In this document: positions 33,287-41,383 of the stretch, piece by piece
Layout: each line of letters starts with the position of its first letter
How positions within the stretch are numbered: position 1 is the first letter of the stretch
NCBI GenBank assembly: GCA_963797015.1
Contig: CAWCNV010000012.1
Coordinates: 62,001 to 126,000, forward strand
Reading direction: 5' to 3'
Origin: JBBPZA01 sp963797015
GTDB taxonomy: Bacteria; Actinomycetota; Thermoleophilia; Solirubrobacterales; Solirubrobacteraceae
Length of the DNA stretch: 64,000 nt
Notes under the pieces: generated by a model
Databases searched by the model: none
Seen by the model: the letters and a program-made list of their open reading frames with translations, nothing else
Told to the model about the DNA's origin: nothing
Translations under genes and position numbers: made by a program

Positions 33287-33951
33287 GCGCCGCGGCGCGT
33301 CCGGGCGCGGCCGTCGACAAGCGGCGCATGATCCTCGACGCCGCGGTGCGCGTCTTCGCGCGCCGGGGCTTCTACCGCTGCCGGGTCTCGGACGTGGCCG
33401 ACGAAGCGGGCGTCGCCTACGGGCTCGTCTACCACTACTTCCAGGCCAAGGACGAGATCCTCGACACGATCTTCCTCGAGCGCTGGGACGTGATGCTCGC
33501 CGTGATCGCCGAGGTCGACGCACGCCCGGTCGCCGCGCGCGCGAAGCTCGACGCGATCGCCGCCTTCATCGTGGACTCCTACCGCCACGACCCGGAGCTG
33601 ATGAAGGTGATCATCGTCGAGGTCACGCGTGCGGCGAACTCGTTCGGCCGCACGCACCTGGCCAAGATCCGCGAGGCCTTCGCGGGCATCGGCGAGATCG
33701 TCCGCAAGGGGCAGGAGCAGGGCGAGCTGAAACGCTCGGTGGCCCCCGAGTTCGCGGCGCTCGCCTTCTACGGGACGATCGAGCAGGTGCTCACGGGATG
33801 GATCTTCGAGCTGCTGCCCACGGGCGAGGAGGAGTTCGAGCGCGCGCGGCAGCTCGTGGTCGAGACGATCTGCGACGGCCTTGAGACCGGCAGGCAGGCC
33901 TCGCCCGGGCCCGGAACCGGCGCCGCACCGGCGTCCGGCCCCGGCCTCTGA
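33283..33951 (+). CDS. TetR family transcriptional regulator (FadR-like)
   Basis: 222 aa from GTG. The helix-turn-helix is RRMILDAAVRVFARRGFYRCR, then VSDVADEAGVAYGLVYHYFQAKDEIL. The C-terminal domain (residues about 80-195) with AKLDAIAAFIVDSYRHDPELMKVIIVEV resembles TetR_C_4/YsiA-type fatty-acid regulators. It ends in a Pro/Gly-rich tail. Translational coupling to the nitrilase and a palindrome at 32427-32442 point to control of its own operon. Confidence 0.87.
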   Translation: MSAAARPGAAVDKRRMILDAAVRVFARRGFYRCRVSDVADEAGVAYGLVYHYFQAKDEILDTIFLERWDVMLAVIAEVDARPVAARAKLDAIAAFIVDSYRHDPELMKVIIVEVTRAANSFGRTHLAKIREAFAGIGEIVRKGQEQGELKRSVAPEFAALAFYGTIEQVLTGWIFELLPTGEEEFERARQLVVETICDGLETGRQASPGPGTGAAPASGPGL

Positions 33952-33966
33952 TTTACTGCCGCGCCA

Positions 33967-34104
33967 ATGGCCGAGAACGACGCGGTCAAGCGTCTGCTGT
34001 GGTCGGGCATGCTCGCGGCGATCGGGGCGCTGGCCAGCATCGCGACGACCCGCCTCGCCGCCGTGCTGTGGCGGCGGATCTTCGACGAGGACCCGCCCGA
34101 CTGA
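33967..34104 (+). CDS. 45-aa single-helix membrane peptide
   Basis: ATG 33967 reads MAENDAVKRLLWSGMLAAIG and ends FDEDPPD at TGA 34102-34104. One hydrophobic helix (about residues 11-35) is flanked by a basic N-side and an acidic C-side. It begins 15 bp after tetR and ends 2 bp before the next gene, so it looks like the first gene of a membrane-protein set with the proline-rich protein, the holin-like protein and the DUF3618 protein. The short length makes it easy to miss. Confidence 0.65.
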   Translation: MAENDAVKRLLWSGMLAAIGALASIATTRLAAVLWRRIFDEDPPD

Positions 34105-34106
34105 GC

Positions 34107-34742
34107 ATGGACGAGCGCGAGCAGCCCACCGAGGAGGGAGAGGCGGTGCCGGCGGAGGTGGACGAGAAGGGCGCCAGCGTCGAACCCAGCGAGCCCAACA
34201 CCGACGACTGGGTCCGCCACGGCGACACCGGCGAGGTGCCTGCGCACCCGGGGCCGGCAGCGCCCGAGCCGATGACCCTGGACGAGCCCTTCGGAGGAAC
34301 CCCTCCCGCCGCCGATCCCGAGCCGCCCGCGGCCCAGCCGACGGTCGTGGGACAGCCCGCGGTCGCGCCGCCGCCGGCCGCCGAGCAGCCCGCCGCCGCG
34401 GAGCCGCCTCCCGACGAGGGGCCGCCGGCCGCCGAGCCGCTCGCTTCCGAGCCGCCGGCGCCCGACCCGGCCGCTCCCCACCTCGCCGCCGCCGAAGGAC
34501 CACCGGCCGGCGCGCCCCCCGCCGCCGCGCCGCCCCTTTTCGAGCCGCCGGCCCCGGACCCAGCCGCTCCCCACCTCGCCGCCTCCGAATCTCCGCCGCT
34601 CGGAGCCGCGGCCGCGGCCGGCCACGCACTCCCGGCTCCGGCGTCCGGCCCCGGCGGGCTGTTCGGGCGGCCCGAGGTGCTCGTCGGCGCGGCCTTCGCG
34701 GGCGGGATCCTGATCGCGATCATCCTGCGGCGCCTTGGCTGA
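34107..34742 (+). CDS. Pro/Ala-rich protein with C-terminal transmembrane helix
   Basis: 211 aa from ATG 34107. Residues 1 to about 60 are acidic. Residues 60-185 are low complexity, built from PPAAEP-like units, with two near copies of the segment around EPPAPDPAAPHLAA (residues about 113-125 and 152-164). The end (VLVGAAFAGGILIAIILRRLG) is one membrane helix with a short basic tail, so it is a tail-anchored protein with a long disordered cytosolic part. No catalytic motif is seen. Its 3' end overlaps the holin-like gene by 8 bp. Confidence 0.75.
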   Translation: MDEREQPTEEGEAVPAEVDEKGASVEPSEPNTDDWVRHGDTGEVPAHPGPAAPEPMTLDEPFGGTPPAADPEPPAAQPTVVGQPAVAPPPAAEQPAAAEPPPDEGPPAAEPLASEPPAPDPAAPHLAAAEGPPAGAPPAAAPPLFEPPAPDPAAPHLAASESPPLGAAAAAGHALPAPASGPGGLFGRPEVLVGAAFAGGILIAIILRRLG

Positions 34743-35238
34743 AGACGACCACAACATCGGCGAGACGGTCAACGAGATCACCGAGCGGGCGACGCTGATC
34801 GTCCGCGAGGAGATCGAGCTCGCGCGCACCGAGATCGAGCAGAAGGTCAAGAGCCTCGTGCGCGGCGCGGCGATCGCCGCCGCCGCGGGCTTCTTCGCCT
34901 TCATGGGGCTGATCATCCTGCTGGAGGCCGCGTCGTGGGTCTTCTACGACAACGTCTTCTCGCCCAGCGGGGGCAACATCTTCCTGGGCTTCCTGATCGT
35001 CGCGGTGCTGCTGTTCATCCTCGGCGGGCTGGCGGGCTGGCTGGCCACCAGGTTGTTCAAGGCCGGCTCACCGCCCACGCCCGATATGGCCATCGACGAG
35101 GCCAAGCTGATCCGCGAGACGGTCGAGGCCTCGGCCGGCCGCGGCGGCGGTCCGCCGGCCGCGCCGCCGGCGCCAGGCGCCCCGCTCGCTCCGGGAGCGC
35201 CCGACGCCGAGGCGACGACGACGACGGAGCGGCCCTGA
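34735..35238 (+). CDS. Phage-holin-family (YqjE-like) membrane protein
   Basis: 167 aa from TTG 34735. An amphipathic N-terminal helix (NEITERATLIVREEIELARTEIEQK, in two halves) precedes two membrane helices (AAIAAAAGFFAFMGLIILLEAA and IFLGFLIVAVLLFILGGLAGWL). A Pro/Ala-rich tail follows. This is the Pfam holin_3_6/YqjE layout, common in actinobacterial chromosomes without any phage. It is typically encoded with DUF3618, as here, and linked to membrane stress. TGATG overlap joins it to the next gene. Confidence 0.8.
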   Translation: MAEDDHNIGETVNEITERATLIVREEIELARTEIEQKVKSLVRGAAIAAAAGFFAFMGLIILLEAASWVFYDNVFSPSGGNIFLGFLIVAVLLFILGGLAGWLATRLFKAGSPPTPDMAIDEAKLIRETVEASAGRGGGPPAAPPAPGAPLAPGAPDAEATTTTERP

Positions 35239-35471
35239 TGGCGACCCGCACGCCAGAGGAGATCCGCGCCTCGATCGAGGCCAATCGCGCGGAGCTCGCG
35301 GTGTCCGTGAACCGCCTGCGCGGTGACGTCGCGCGCCTCACCGACTGGCGCTCGTTCGTGGCCCGCAACCGCAACCAGATCCTCGTGGGCGCGGCCGTGA
35401 CCGGCTTCGTGCTGGGCGGCGGCCTGGCGGCGATCGGCGGCATCGCGCGCCATCGCCGCCGGCGGCGCTGA
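35238..35471 (+). CDS. DUF3618 family protein
   Basis: 77 aa. RTPEEIRASIEANRAELAVSVNRLRGDV is the DUF3618 N-terminal helix, followed by TDWRSFVARNRNQIL, one membrane helix (VGAAVTGFVLGGGLAAIGGIA) and a poly-Arg tail. It is the last gene of the plus-strand membrane-protein run and stops directly against the convergent degV gene. The role is unknown; the family is usually encoded beside holin-like YqjE proteins. Confidence 0.82.
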   Translation: MATRTPEEIRASIEANRAELAVSVNRLRGDVARLTDWRSFVARNRNQILVGAAVTGFVLGGGLAAIGGIARHRRRRR

Positions 35472-36338
35472 TCAGGCCAGCAGCGAGCGCGGGATCCCGC
35501 CCACGCCGATCAGTCCCGGCCCCACGTGGGTGCCGATCACCGGGCCGATCTCCGACACGAACAAAGGCTCCGAGCCGAACAGCTCGCGGCCGCGCTCGAC
35601 CAGCCGCGCGGCGACGTCGGGAGACTGGATGTGCTGGACGACCCAGGCGTCGGCGCCCCGGTCGGCGCAGCTGCGTAGGTACTCGACCATCCGCTCGAAC
35701 GCGCGACCGGCGGTGCGCACGCGCTCGACCGGCGTGATCTCGTCCTCGACCGTGAGGATCGGCTTGATGCGCAGCGCCGCCCCGAGGTAGGCCTGAGCTG
35801 CGCCGATCCGGCCTCCGCGGCGCAGGTACTCGAGCGTGTCGATGCAGAACCACAGCCCCAGCGCGTCGCGCGCCTCGTGTGTACGCGCCACGACGGCGTC
35901 GCGATCGGCTCCCTCGCGCGCGGCCGCCGCCGCGGCCAGCACGACCATGCCGAGCCCGCCGCACGCCGTGCGCCCGTCGATCACCTCGATGCGCGCCCCG
36001 GCGCCGCCGCCCTCGTCGAGCTGGGCCTTGGCCTGGCGAGCCGACTCGCAGGTCCCGGACATGCCGCCGGCGAGGTGGATCGAGACCACATCGTGGCCCT
36101 GCTCGAGCAGCGGCTCGTAGACGGCGAGGAAGTCGCCGATCGAGGGCTGCGACGTGGTGGGCAGCTCGTCGCCGGCGCGCAGGTGGTCGTAGTAGTCGTT
36201 GAAGTCGGGCAGGTCGACCTCGCGGTCCTGGCGCCCCTGCCAGTTCACGTAGAGGCTGACCTGGTGCACGTCGTTCGCGGCGGTCAGCTCGCGGGGGAGG
36301 TAGTGGGTGGTGTCGGTGACGACCGCGACGGGGGACAT
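35472..36338 (-). CDS. DegV family fatty-acid-binding protein
   Basis: 288 aa. VAVVTDTTHYLP, the SLYVNW strand, LPTTSQPSIGDFLAVYEPLL, IHLAGGMSGTCESARQA and LEYLRRGGRIG are DegV signatures. The first Ser/Thr region and SGT loop bind the fatty-acid carboxylate. In Firmicutes the FakB members present fatty acids to the FakA kinase. No FakA is encoded in this window, so its role is open. It is convergent with DUF3618 and divergent from the epimerase gene (49 bp). Confidence 0.9.
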   Translation of the reverse strand: MSPVAVVTDTTHYLPRELTAANDVHQVSLYVNWQGRQDREVDLPDFNDYYDHLRAGDELPTTSQPSIGDFLAVYEPLLEQGHDVVSIHLAGGMSGTCESARQAKAQLDEGGGAGARIEVIDGRTACGGLGMVVLAAAAAAREGADRDAVVARTHEARDALGLWFCIDTLEYLRRGGRIGAAQAYLGAALRIKPILTVEDEITPVERVRTAGRAFERMVEYLRSCADRGADAWVVQHIQSPDVAARLVERGRELFGSEPLFVSEIGPVIGTHVGPGLIGVGGIPRSLLA

Positions 36339-36387
36339 GGCCGCGCCGGACCCTACCGCGCCGGTCCGTATCTACACTCCCCGCCGG

Positions 36388-37449
36388 ATGGCCAAGACGC
36401 TCGTCACCGGCGGCACAGGGCTGATCGGCGCGAGGGTCGTGCGGGCGCTGCTCGAGCGCGGCGACGAGGTGCGGGTGACGCTGCGGTCGGGCTCGCGCCT
36501 GGACAACCTCGCAGGGCTCGAGTACGACGGCGTCGAGTGCGACGTGCTCGACCGGCGCGCGCTGCGCCGCGCGCTGCGCGGGGTGGGCCGCGTCTTCCAC
36601 GTGGCCGGCATGACGTCGCTGCGCCGTCCGACGGCCGAGATCTTCGAGGTCAACGTCAAGGGCACGCGGTTCGTGCTCGAGGAGTGCCTGCGCGCGGGCG
36701 TTGAACGCGTGGTCTATACGTCGTCGGTGGCGGCCATCGGTCCAGCGCCCCGCGGCTCCACCGCTGACGAGACACAGCCCTTCCGCGGCGGCTACGGCGT
36801 ACCCTACGTCGCCGCCAAGCGCGAGGCCGAGGTCGAGGCGCTGCGGCTCGCGGCTCGCGGGCTGCCGGTGGTGATCGTCAACCCCGGGCACGTGTTCGGG
36901 CCCGGCGACCTCTACCGCTCCTCGACCGACGTGGTGCGCCGCTTCCTGTCGCGCCAGATCCCGGCCTACGTCGACGGCGCGATCAACATCGTCGACGTCG
37001 GCGACGTAGCCGCCGGCCATCTGCTGGCCGAGGAGCGCGGCGTGGTCGGCGAGCGATACATCCTCGGCAATCGCAACTACACGTGGGAGCGGCTGTTCGC
37101 CGACCTGGGCCGGATCTCGGGCGTCGAGCCGCCGGCGGTGAAGCTCCCGGAGCCGGCCGCGCTCGCGTTCGCGCACGCGCTCGAGATGGCTCCCGGCAAG
37201 CCGGCGATCACGCCGGTCGAGGTCCGTGCGGCCTCGCTCTACTGGGCGTTCCGGAACGCGAAGGCCAAGCGCGAGCTGGGCTGGAAGCCGGCCCCCCACG
37301 AGGACACCGTCGAGGCGACCGTCGCGTGGTACCGCCAGCGCGAGGGCGAGAGCCTCTCGCGCGCGGGGGCACGGCAGCCCGTGGGGCTGCGGATCGCCGG
37401 CTTCGCCGTGCGCCAGGCCGGCGGCGTTGCCGCGCGGTTCGCTTCCTGA
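36388..37449 (+). CDS. NAD-dependent epimerase/dehydratase family protein (dihydroflavonol-reductase-like)
   Basis: 353 aa from ATG 36388; the frame continues upstream but MAKTLVTGGTGLIGARVVRA is the natural start of an extended SDR. GGTGLIG binds the cofactor, the catalytic Ser lies in YTSSVAAIGP, and YVAAKREAE supplies Tyr/Lys. VVIVNPGHVFGPGD is typical of the hopanoid-associated HpnA and dihydroflavonol-reductase-like group. The extra C-terminal ~30 residues (ARQPVGLRIAGFAV) are unusual. The substrate is unknown. It is followed 5 bp later by a glutaredoxin-like gene. Confidence 0.83.
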   Translation: MAKTLVTGGTGLIGARVVRALLERGDEVRVTLRSGSRLDNLAGLEYDGVECDVLDRRALRRALRGVGRVFHVAGMTSLRRPTAEIFEVNVKGTRFVLEECLRAGVERVVYTSSVAAIGPAPRGSTADETQPFRGGYGVPYVAAKREAEVEALRLAARGLPVVIVNPGHVFGPGDLYRSSTDVVRRFLSRQIPAYVDGAINIVDVGDVAAGHLLAEERGVVGERYILGNRNYTWERLFADLGRISGVEPPAVKLPEPAALAFAHALEMAPGKPAITPVEVRAASLYWAFRNAKAKRELGWKPAPHEDTVEATVAWYRQREGESLSRAGARQPVGLRIAGFAVRQAGGVAARFAS

Positions 37450-37454
37450 ACGGC

Positions 37455-37712
37455 ATGGCAGCGACCCTCTACCGCTGCCGTACGCCCACCGACTGGCTGT
37501 GCCCCTGCGGGCGCGTCGCGCGCAAGCTGCGGCGCCACGGCGTCGAGCACGAGCAGGTCCGTGTGCCGATGCGCACGCGCGATCGTGAGGAGGTCGTCGA
37601 GCTGACCGGCCAGCGTCACGTGCCGGTCCTCGTCGTGGGCGGAGAGGCGATCTGCGACTCGCGCCGGATCGTCGAGCACCTGGAGTGGCGGGCGGGGGAG
37701 GAGCGGAAGTAG
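37455..37712 (+). CDS. Glutathione-S-transferase N-terminal/glutaredoxin-like protein
   Basis: 85 aa. LYRCRTPTDWLCPCGRVARKLRRHGVEHE resembles the thioredoxin-fold start of small GST_N_3 proteins, with Cys-Pro-Cys near residue 17. RHVPVLVVGGEAICDSRRIVEHLEW holds the cis-Pro and the terminal helix. The helical GST domain is absent, so it may be a glutaredoxin-type redox protein. It is probably co-transcribed with the epimerase. Confidence 0.75.
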   Translation: MAATLYRCRTPTDWLCPCGRVARKLRRHGVEHEQVRVPMRTRDREEVVELTGQRHVPVLVVGGEAICDSRRIVEHLEWRAGEERK

Positions 37713-37752
37713 GGGGAGCGGCGCGGGCCCCGTGTCCGGATCGCGCAGCCGA

Positions 37753-40317
37753 TCAGGGTCGCCGCGGGGCGTCGGTCGGCGGCAGCGCGCCCAGCTCGCT
37801 CGGCCTGACGGGAAGAGTCGCGGCGCCCGCCGCCGCGCCCTTGGTCCGCGGCCTGAGCACGGCGTTGCCCAGCACGCGCTGGGCGGCCTCGGCGTAGCCG
37901 CGGAAGCCGGGGTCGAAGGAGAGCAGGATCACGTGGCCGGCGCCCCGCGGCTCGTCCGTCGCCAGAGGCGCGCCGCGCAGCAGGTCCGCGCCCTCGATGT
38001 AGCCCGACACGAACGCTCCCCGGCGCGGCACGCGCAGCGCCGCCGGGGCCGGCCCCTCCATCACCGGGTCGTCGTCGTCGGGAACGGCGATCGTCCCCTC
38101 CAGGCCCCAGGTCAGCGGTCCGCGCCCGGTGCGCTGCACGCCGACCAGCGCGCCGGGCGAGCGCAGGCCGGTGGGTGCGCTCGAGGTCTCGGCGGTCAGG
38201 CCGGCGGCGCGTGCGACCTCGATGCCGCGGGTCCGGATTCCGATGAAGGTCCCGCCCGCTCGCACCCATGCCGCCAGCCGCGCGAGCGTGCTCGCGCCGA
38301 GCGCTCCTGGATCGAGCGCGCCGTCAGGCACCACGAGCGCGCGCACGCGCTCGAGGTCGCCGGCGGGCAGCCCGGCTCCGAGCGGGCGCACCGCGAGCCC
38401 GAGCCGCTGCCCGAGGACCCAGCGCTCCCAGCCCGCGCTCGAGGCGCCGCTCGTCGGCTCAAGGTCGCCGAGCACGCCGACGGTCGTGCGCTTCAGCGCG
38501 CGAGTCCGTGCCGGGACGCGCCGCAGTGACACGACGGGCGTCTGGCGGGCCACCGCGAGACGGCGCAGCAACCGCCCCGACGTCCCGGCGCCGAGCACCG
38601 CGGTCCCGGCGGCGAAGCGCGTCCCGCGGTCGGTGAACGAGCGCTCGGCGCGGCGCACCGGCGTGCCGCGGCGCAGCAGATCGGAGAGCAGCGCCAGCGC
38701 GCCGGTCCCGTCGGTGCGCACCGCGTAGGCGGCGGCGCGCCGCTTGGGCGCCTTTCCCAGTCGCGGTGGAGCAGTGACCGCATCGAGGCCGGCGGGCGCC
38801 GCCGCGTCGCCGACGGCGCCGCCCTGGACGCCCATCAGCAGCGGGTTCGACCACGCGCTCACGTCGGAGAAGGAGGCGAACGGCACGTAGGTCTGCTCGT
38901 TGAGCAGCGTCTGGACCCAGTGCTTGGGCCCCTGGGCGAGCGGCACCCAGAACGTCCCCGCGGGCAGCAGCGCGGCCTGGGCTCCCGCCGGCCCGTAGGG
39001 ATCGAAGGCCTCGACGCGCGCGGCGCTCCGCAGGCGCAGGACCTCGACGCCGAAGCCTTGGAGGCGCTCGATGAGCCGAGCGACCTCGGACGGGGCGCGG
39101 TCAGCGCGCAGCGCGTAGGCGTGGACGGGGGCCGTCGGGACCGCGACCCGCGGCGTCGCCCCGGGCTGGAGGCTGCGGTTGGGGGAGAGGCGCCCGGCTG
39201 CTCCCTCCGCGCGCGCCTCGCGCCAGCCGGCGGCCCATCCCTGGAGGAGTGCCGGCTTGCCCTTCGCCGCCGCGTCGAGAGCGGTGGCCTGGGCCAGGTA
39301 CTGCTCGTCGACGCGGTCGGCGAACGCGGCGTCGGCACCCTTCTCGAACGTCATCCCGGCCGCGCCGAAGGCGATCGTCGTCGAGCTGTCGCCGTAGCCC
39401 GGGAAGAAGAAGTCGTAGGAGGCGCTGGTGCGGTAGGGGATCGCGCGCGCGTCGAAGGCCGCGCGCAGGGCGGGCGAGAACACGCTGTTCATCGCATCCA
39501 GCGCGCGGCCCGGGACCTCGGCGTAGACCGGGTCGGTGTAGGGCGGGAAGAAGAAGCGGCTCGAGGCCTCCTCGTGTGAGTCGACGAACAGCACGGGCGG
39601 CATTCGCGCCAGCAGCTCGACCTTGCCGGCCGTCTCGGGCTGCGTGCGCGCGAACCAGTCGCGGTTGAGGTCGAAGCCGGCGGCGTTGGTGCGCGTGCCG
39701 CGCGCGCGGCCGTCAGGGTTCTGGGTGGGCACCACGACCGTGATCAGTCGATCCAGGCGCTCGAGGTTGGCGCAGTCGACGCGCGCGGCGAGGTCGTGGA
39801 GCAGGCGCACGGCGGCGTCGGCCCCGCTGGGCTCGTTGCCGTGCACGTTGCCCGCGATCCACGCGAACGCCGGCTCGCTCGCGGCCGTGCGCTGGGCGGC
39901 CTCGGGCGAGGCCACGCCGCGGCGCAGGTCGCGCATCGTCGCCGCGATCGCATCGCGGCGCGCGAGCGCTCCTGGCTCCGAGACCATCGCGTAGCGGATG
40001 GGCCGGCCCTGGACCGAGGTCCCGAGCGTGCCCGTCACGACCCGATCGGATGCGGCGTCGACCGCGAGCAGGTAGCGGTCGAGCTCGGCGACCGTCGCGG
40101 GGCGGTCGCCGAGCGCGAACCCGTTGACCGCCTGCCAGCTGGGGACGGCCGGATCGAAGGTGGCCGTCGTGGGGCAGGCGGCTCCGGCCGGAACGGCGGC
40201 GACGAGGGTGAGCGCGGCGGCGAGCAGAGCGGCCGGGGCGCGCCGCCGGCGACGCGCGCACCTGCGCGGAGCGGCGAGTGCGGCGGGCGGAGCGGCGCTC
40301 CTCGCCGGCCGCCTCAC
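37753..40317 (-). CDS. Secreted M14-family zinc carboxypeptidase
   Basis: 854 aa from GTG 40317. The Arg-rich start leads into a signal peptide (LLAAALTLVAAVPAGA). AGNVHGNEPSGADAAVRLLHDL supplies the His and Glu zinc ligands (HGNE), VDSHEEASSRFF the third ligand, and GAAGMTFEKGAD the catalytic Glu. TQNPDGRARGTRTNAAGFDLNRDW is the substrate-binding region. The C-terminal half (about 480-854) is a class-I glutamine-amidotransferase-like beta/alpha region (LVVPDGALDPGAL, LLSFDPGFRGYAE) found in M14 proteins of this type. It probably trims peptides or wall peptides outside the cell. It overlaps mtnA by GTGA. Confidence 0.88.
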   Translation of the reverse strand: MRRPARSAAPPAALAAPRRCARRRRRAPAALLAAALTLVAAVPAGAACPTTATFDPAVPSWQAVNGFALGDRPATVAELDRYLLAVDAASDRVVTGTLGTSVQGRPIRYAMVSEPGALARRDAIAATMRDLRRGVASPEAAQRTAASEPAFAWIAGNVHGNEPSGADAAVRLLHDLAARVDCANLERLDRLITVVVPTQNPDGRARGTRTNAAGFDLNRDWFARTQPETAGKVELLARMPPVLFVDSHEEASSRFFFPPYTDPVYAEVPGRALDAMNSVFSPALRAAFDARAIPYRTSASYDFFFPGYGDSSTTIAFGAAGMTFEKGADAAFADRVDEQYLAQATALDAAAKGKPALLQGWAAGWREARAEGAAGRLSPNRSLQPGATPRVAVPTAPVHAYALRADRAPSEVARLIERLQGFGVEVLRLRSAARVEAFDPYGPAGAQAALLPAGTFWVPLAQGPKHWVQTLLNEQTYVPFASFSDVSAWSNPLLMGVQGGAVGDAAAPAGLDAVTAPPRLGKAPKRRAAAYAVRTDGTGALALLSDLLRRGTPVRRAERSFTDRGTRFAAGTAVLGAGTSGRLLRRLAVARQTPVVSLRRVPARTRALKRTTVGVLGDLEPTSGASSAGWERWVLGQRLGLAVRPLGAGLPAGDLERVRALVVPDGALDPGALGASTLARLAAWVRAGGTFIGIRTRGIEVARAAGLTAETSSAPTGLRSPGALVGVQRTGRGPLTWGLEGTIAVPDDDDPVMEGPAPAALRVPRRGAFVSGYIEGADLLRGAPLATDEPRGAGHVILLSFDPGFRGYAEAAQRVLGNAVLRPRTKGAAAGAATLPVRPSELGALPPTDAPRRP

Positions 40318-41345
40318 CGCGCGAGTGAAGCGACGGTCGTGGCGGTGACCGGCTCGGCCGTCCCTCGCTCGGTCACCAGCGCGGTCACGAGCGCGGCGGG
40401 GGTCACGTCGAAGGCCGGGTTGCGGCACGGTGTGCCCTCGAGCGTCACCAGGCCGCCGCCGGCGTGCCGCACCTCGTCGGGGTCGCGCTCCTCGATCGGC
40501 ACCTCGTCGCCGGTCGCGGTGGCGAGATCGACCGATGAGGTCGGCCCCGCCGCGACGAAGGGCACGCCCGCGGCGGCGGCGGCGAGCGCATGGCCGTAGG
40601 TGCCGACCTTGTTGACGACGTCGCCGTTGGCCGCCACGCGGTCGAAGCCGACGAGCACCGCGTCGACCTCGCCGCGCCGGATCAGCCCGGCCGCCGCGCC
40701 GTCGACCACGAGCGCGTGCGGGATCGTGCGCCGCTCGAGCTCCCAGACGGTCAGGCGCGCGCCCTGCAGCAGCGGGCGCGTCTCGCAACAAAGGACCTCG
40801 ACCGGCGCTTGGCGGTGCAGCTCCTCCACCACCGCGAGCGCGCTGCCGCGCCCGCTGGTCGCGAGCGCGCCCGTGTTGCAGTGGGTGAGGATCCGGCTCG
40901 CGCCCCGGAGCAGCGCCGCTCCGTTGCGCGCGAGCGCGTCGCTTGCCGCGCGATCCTCGGCGTGGATGGCCTCGGCCTCGGCGCGCGCCGCGCGCGCCCG
41001 CTCGTCCTCGGGCACGCGGAGGGCGGCCTCGCGGACGCGGTCCACTGCCCAGGCGAGGTTGGCCGCGGTCGGCCGGGCCTCGCGCAGCAGCCCCCACGCC
41101 GCGTCCAGCGCGGGGGAGCGGGGGTCGCGCGCGACCGCGAGCGCGAGCCCGTAGCCGCCGGCGACCCCGATCAGCGGCGCGCCCCGCACCGCGAGCCGCC
41201 GGATGGCATCCGCGACCCCTTCGGCGTCCTCGATCACCAGTGTGTGCTCGCGGCCCGGGAGCAATGTCTGGTCGAGCAGCGCCAGCCGCCGCCCGTCCCA
41301 TGCGAGCGGCGCCGGAGCAGTCGAGACGGCGCCGGGCCCGGCCAT
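40314..41345 (-). CDS. mtnA: S-methyl-5-thioribose-1-phosphate isomerase
   Basis: 343 aa, normal for the family. RRLAVRGAPLIGVAGGYG binds the phosphate, ILTHCNTGALATSG holds the catalytic Cys, CCETRPLLQGARLTVWEL follows, and VGFDRVAANGDVVNKVGTYGHA holds the catalytic Asp. It isomerises methylthioribose-1-phosphate to methylthioribulose-1-phosphate in methionine salvage. The rest of the pathway is not nearby, although methionine synthase lies at 61.3 kb. Coupling to a secreted peptidase by GTGA overlap has no obvious metabolic logic. Confidence 0.93.
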   Translation of the reverse strand: MAGPGAVSTAPAPLAWDGRRLALLDQTLLPGREHTLVIEDAEGVADAIRRLAVRGAPLIGVAGGYGLALAVARDPRSPALDAAWGLLREARPTAANLAWAVDRVREAALRVPEDERARAARAEAEAIHAEDRAASDALARNGAALLRGASRILTHCNTGALATSGRGSALAVVEELHRQAPVEVLCCETRPLLQGARLTVWELERRTIPHALVVDGAAAGLIRRGEVDAVLVGFDRVAANGDVVNKVGTYGHALAAAAAGVPFVAAGPTSSVDLATATGDEVPIEERDPDEVRHAGGGLVTLEGTPCRNPAFDVTPAALVTALVTERGTAEPVTATTVASLAR

Positions 41346-41383
41346 CGCCGGGAGGCTATCTCGCCGCGGGCGCGGCGGCTCGC

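Noticed and set aside
34735..35238. Prophage remnant suggested by the holin-like protein
   Set aside because: The holin_3_6/YqjE family is a common chromosomal membrane protein. No integrase, structural or lysis genes are nearby.
37753..41301. Very long minus-strand frame that would fuse the carboxypeptidase with an Arg-rich extension over mtnA
   Set aside because: The part over mtnA is low-complexity shadow. GTG 40317, overlapping the mtnA stop, gives a normal signal peptide and length.
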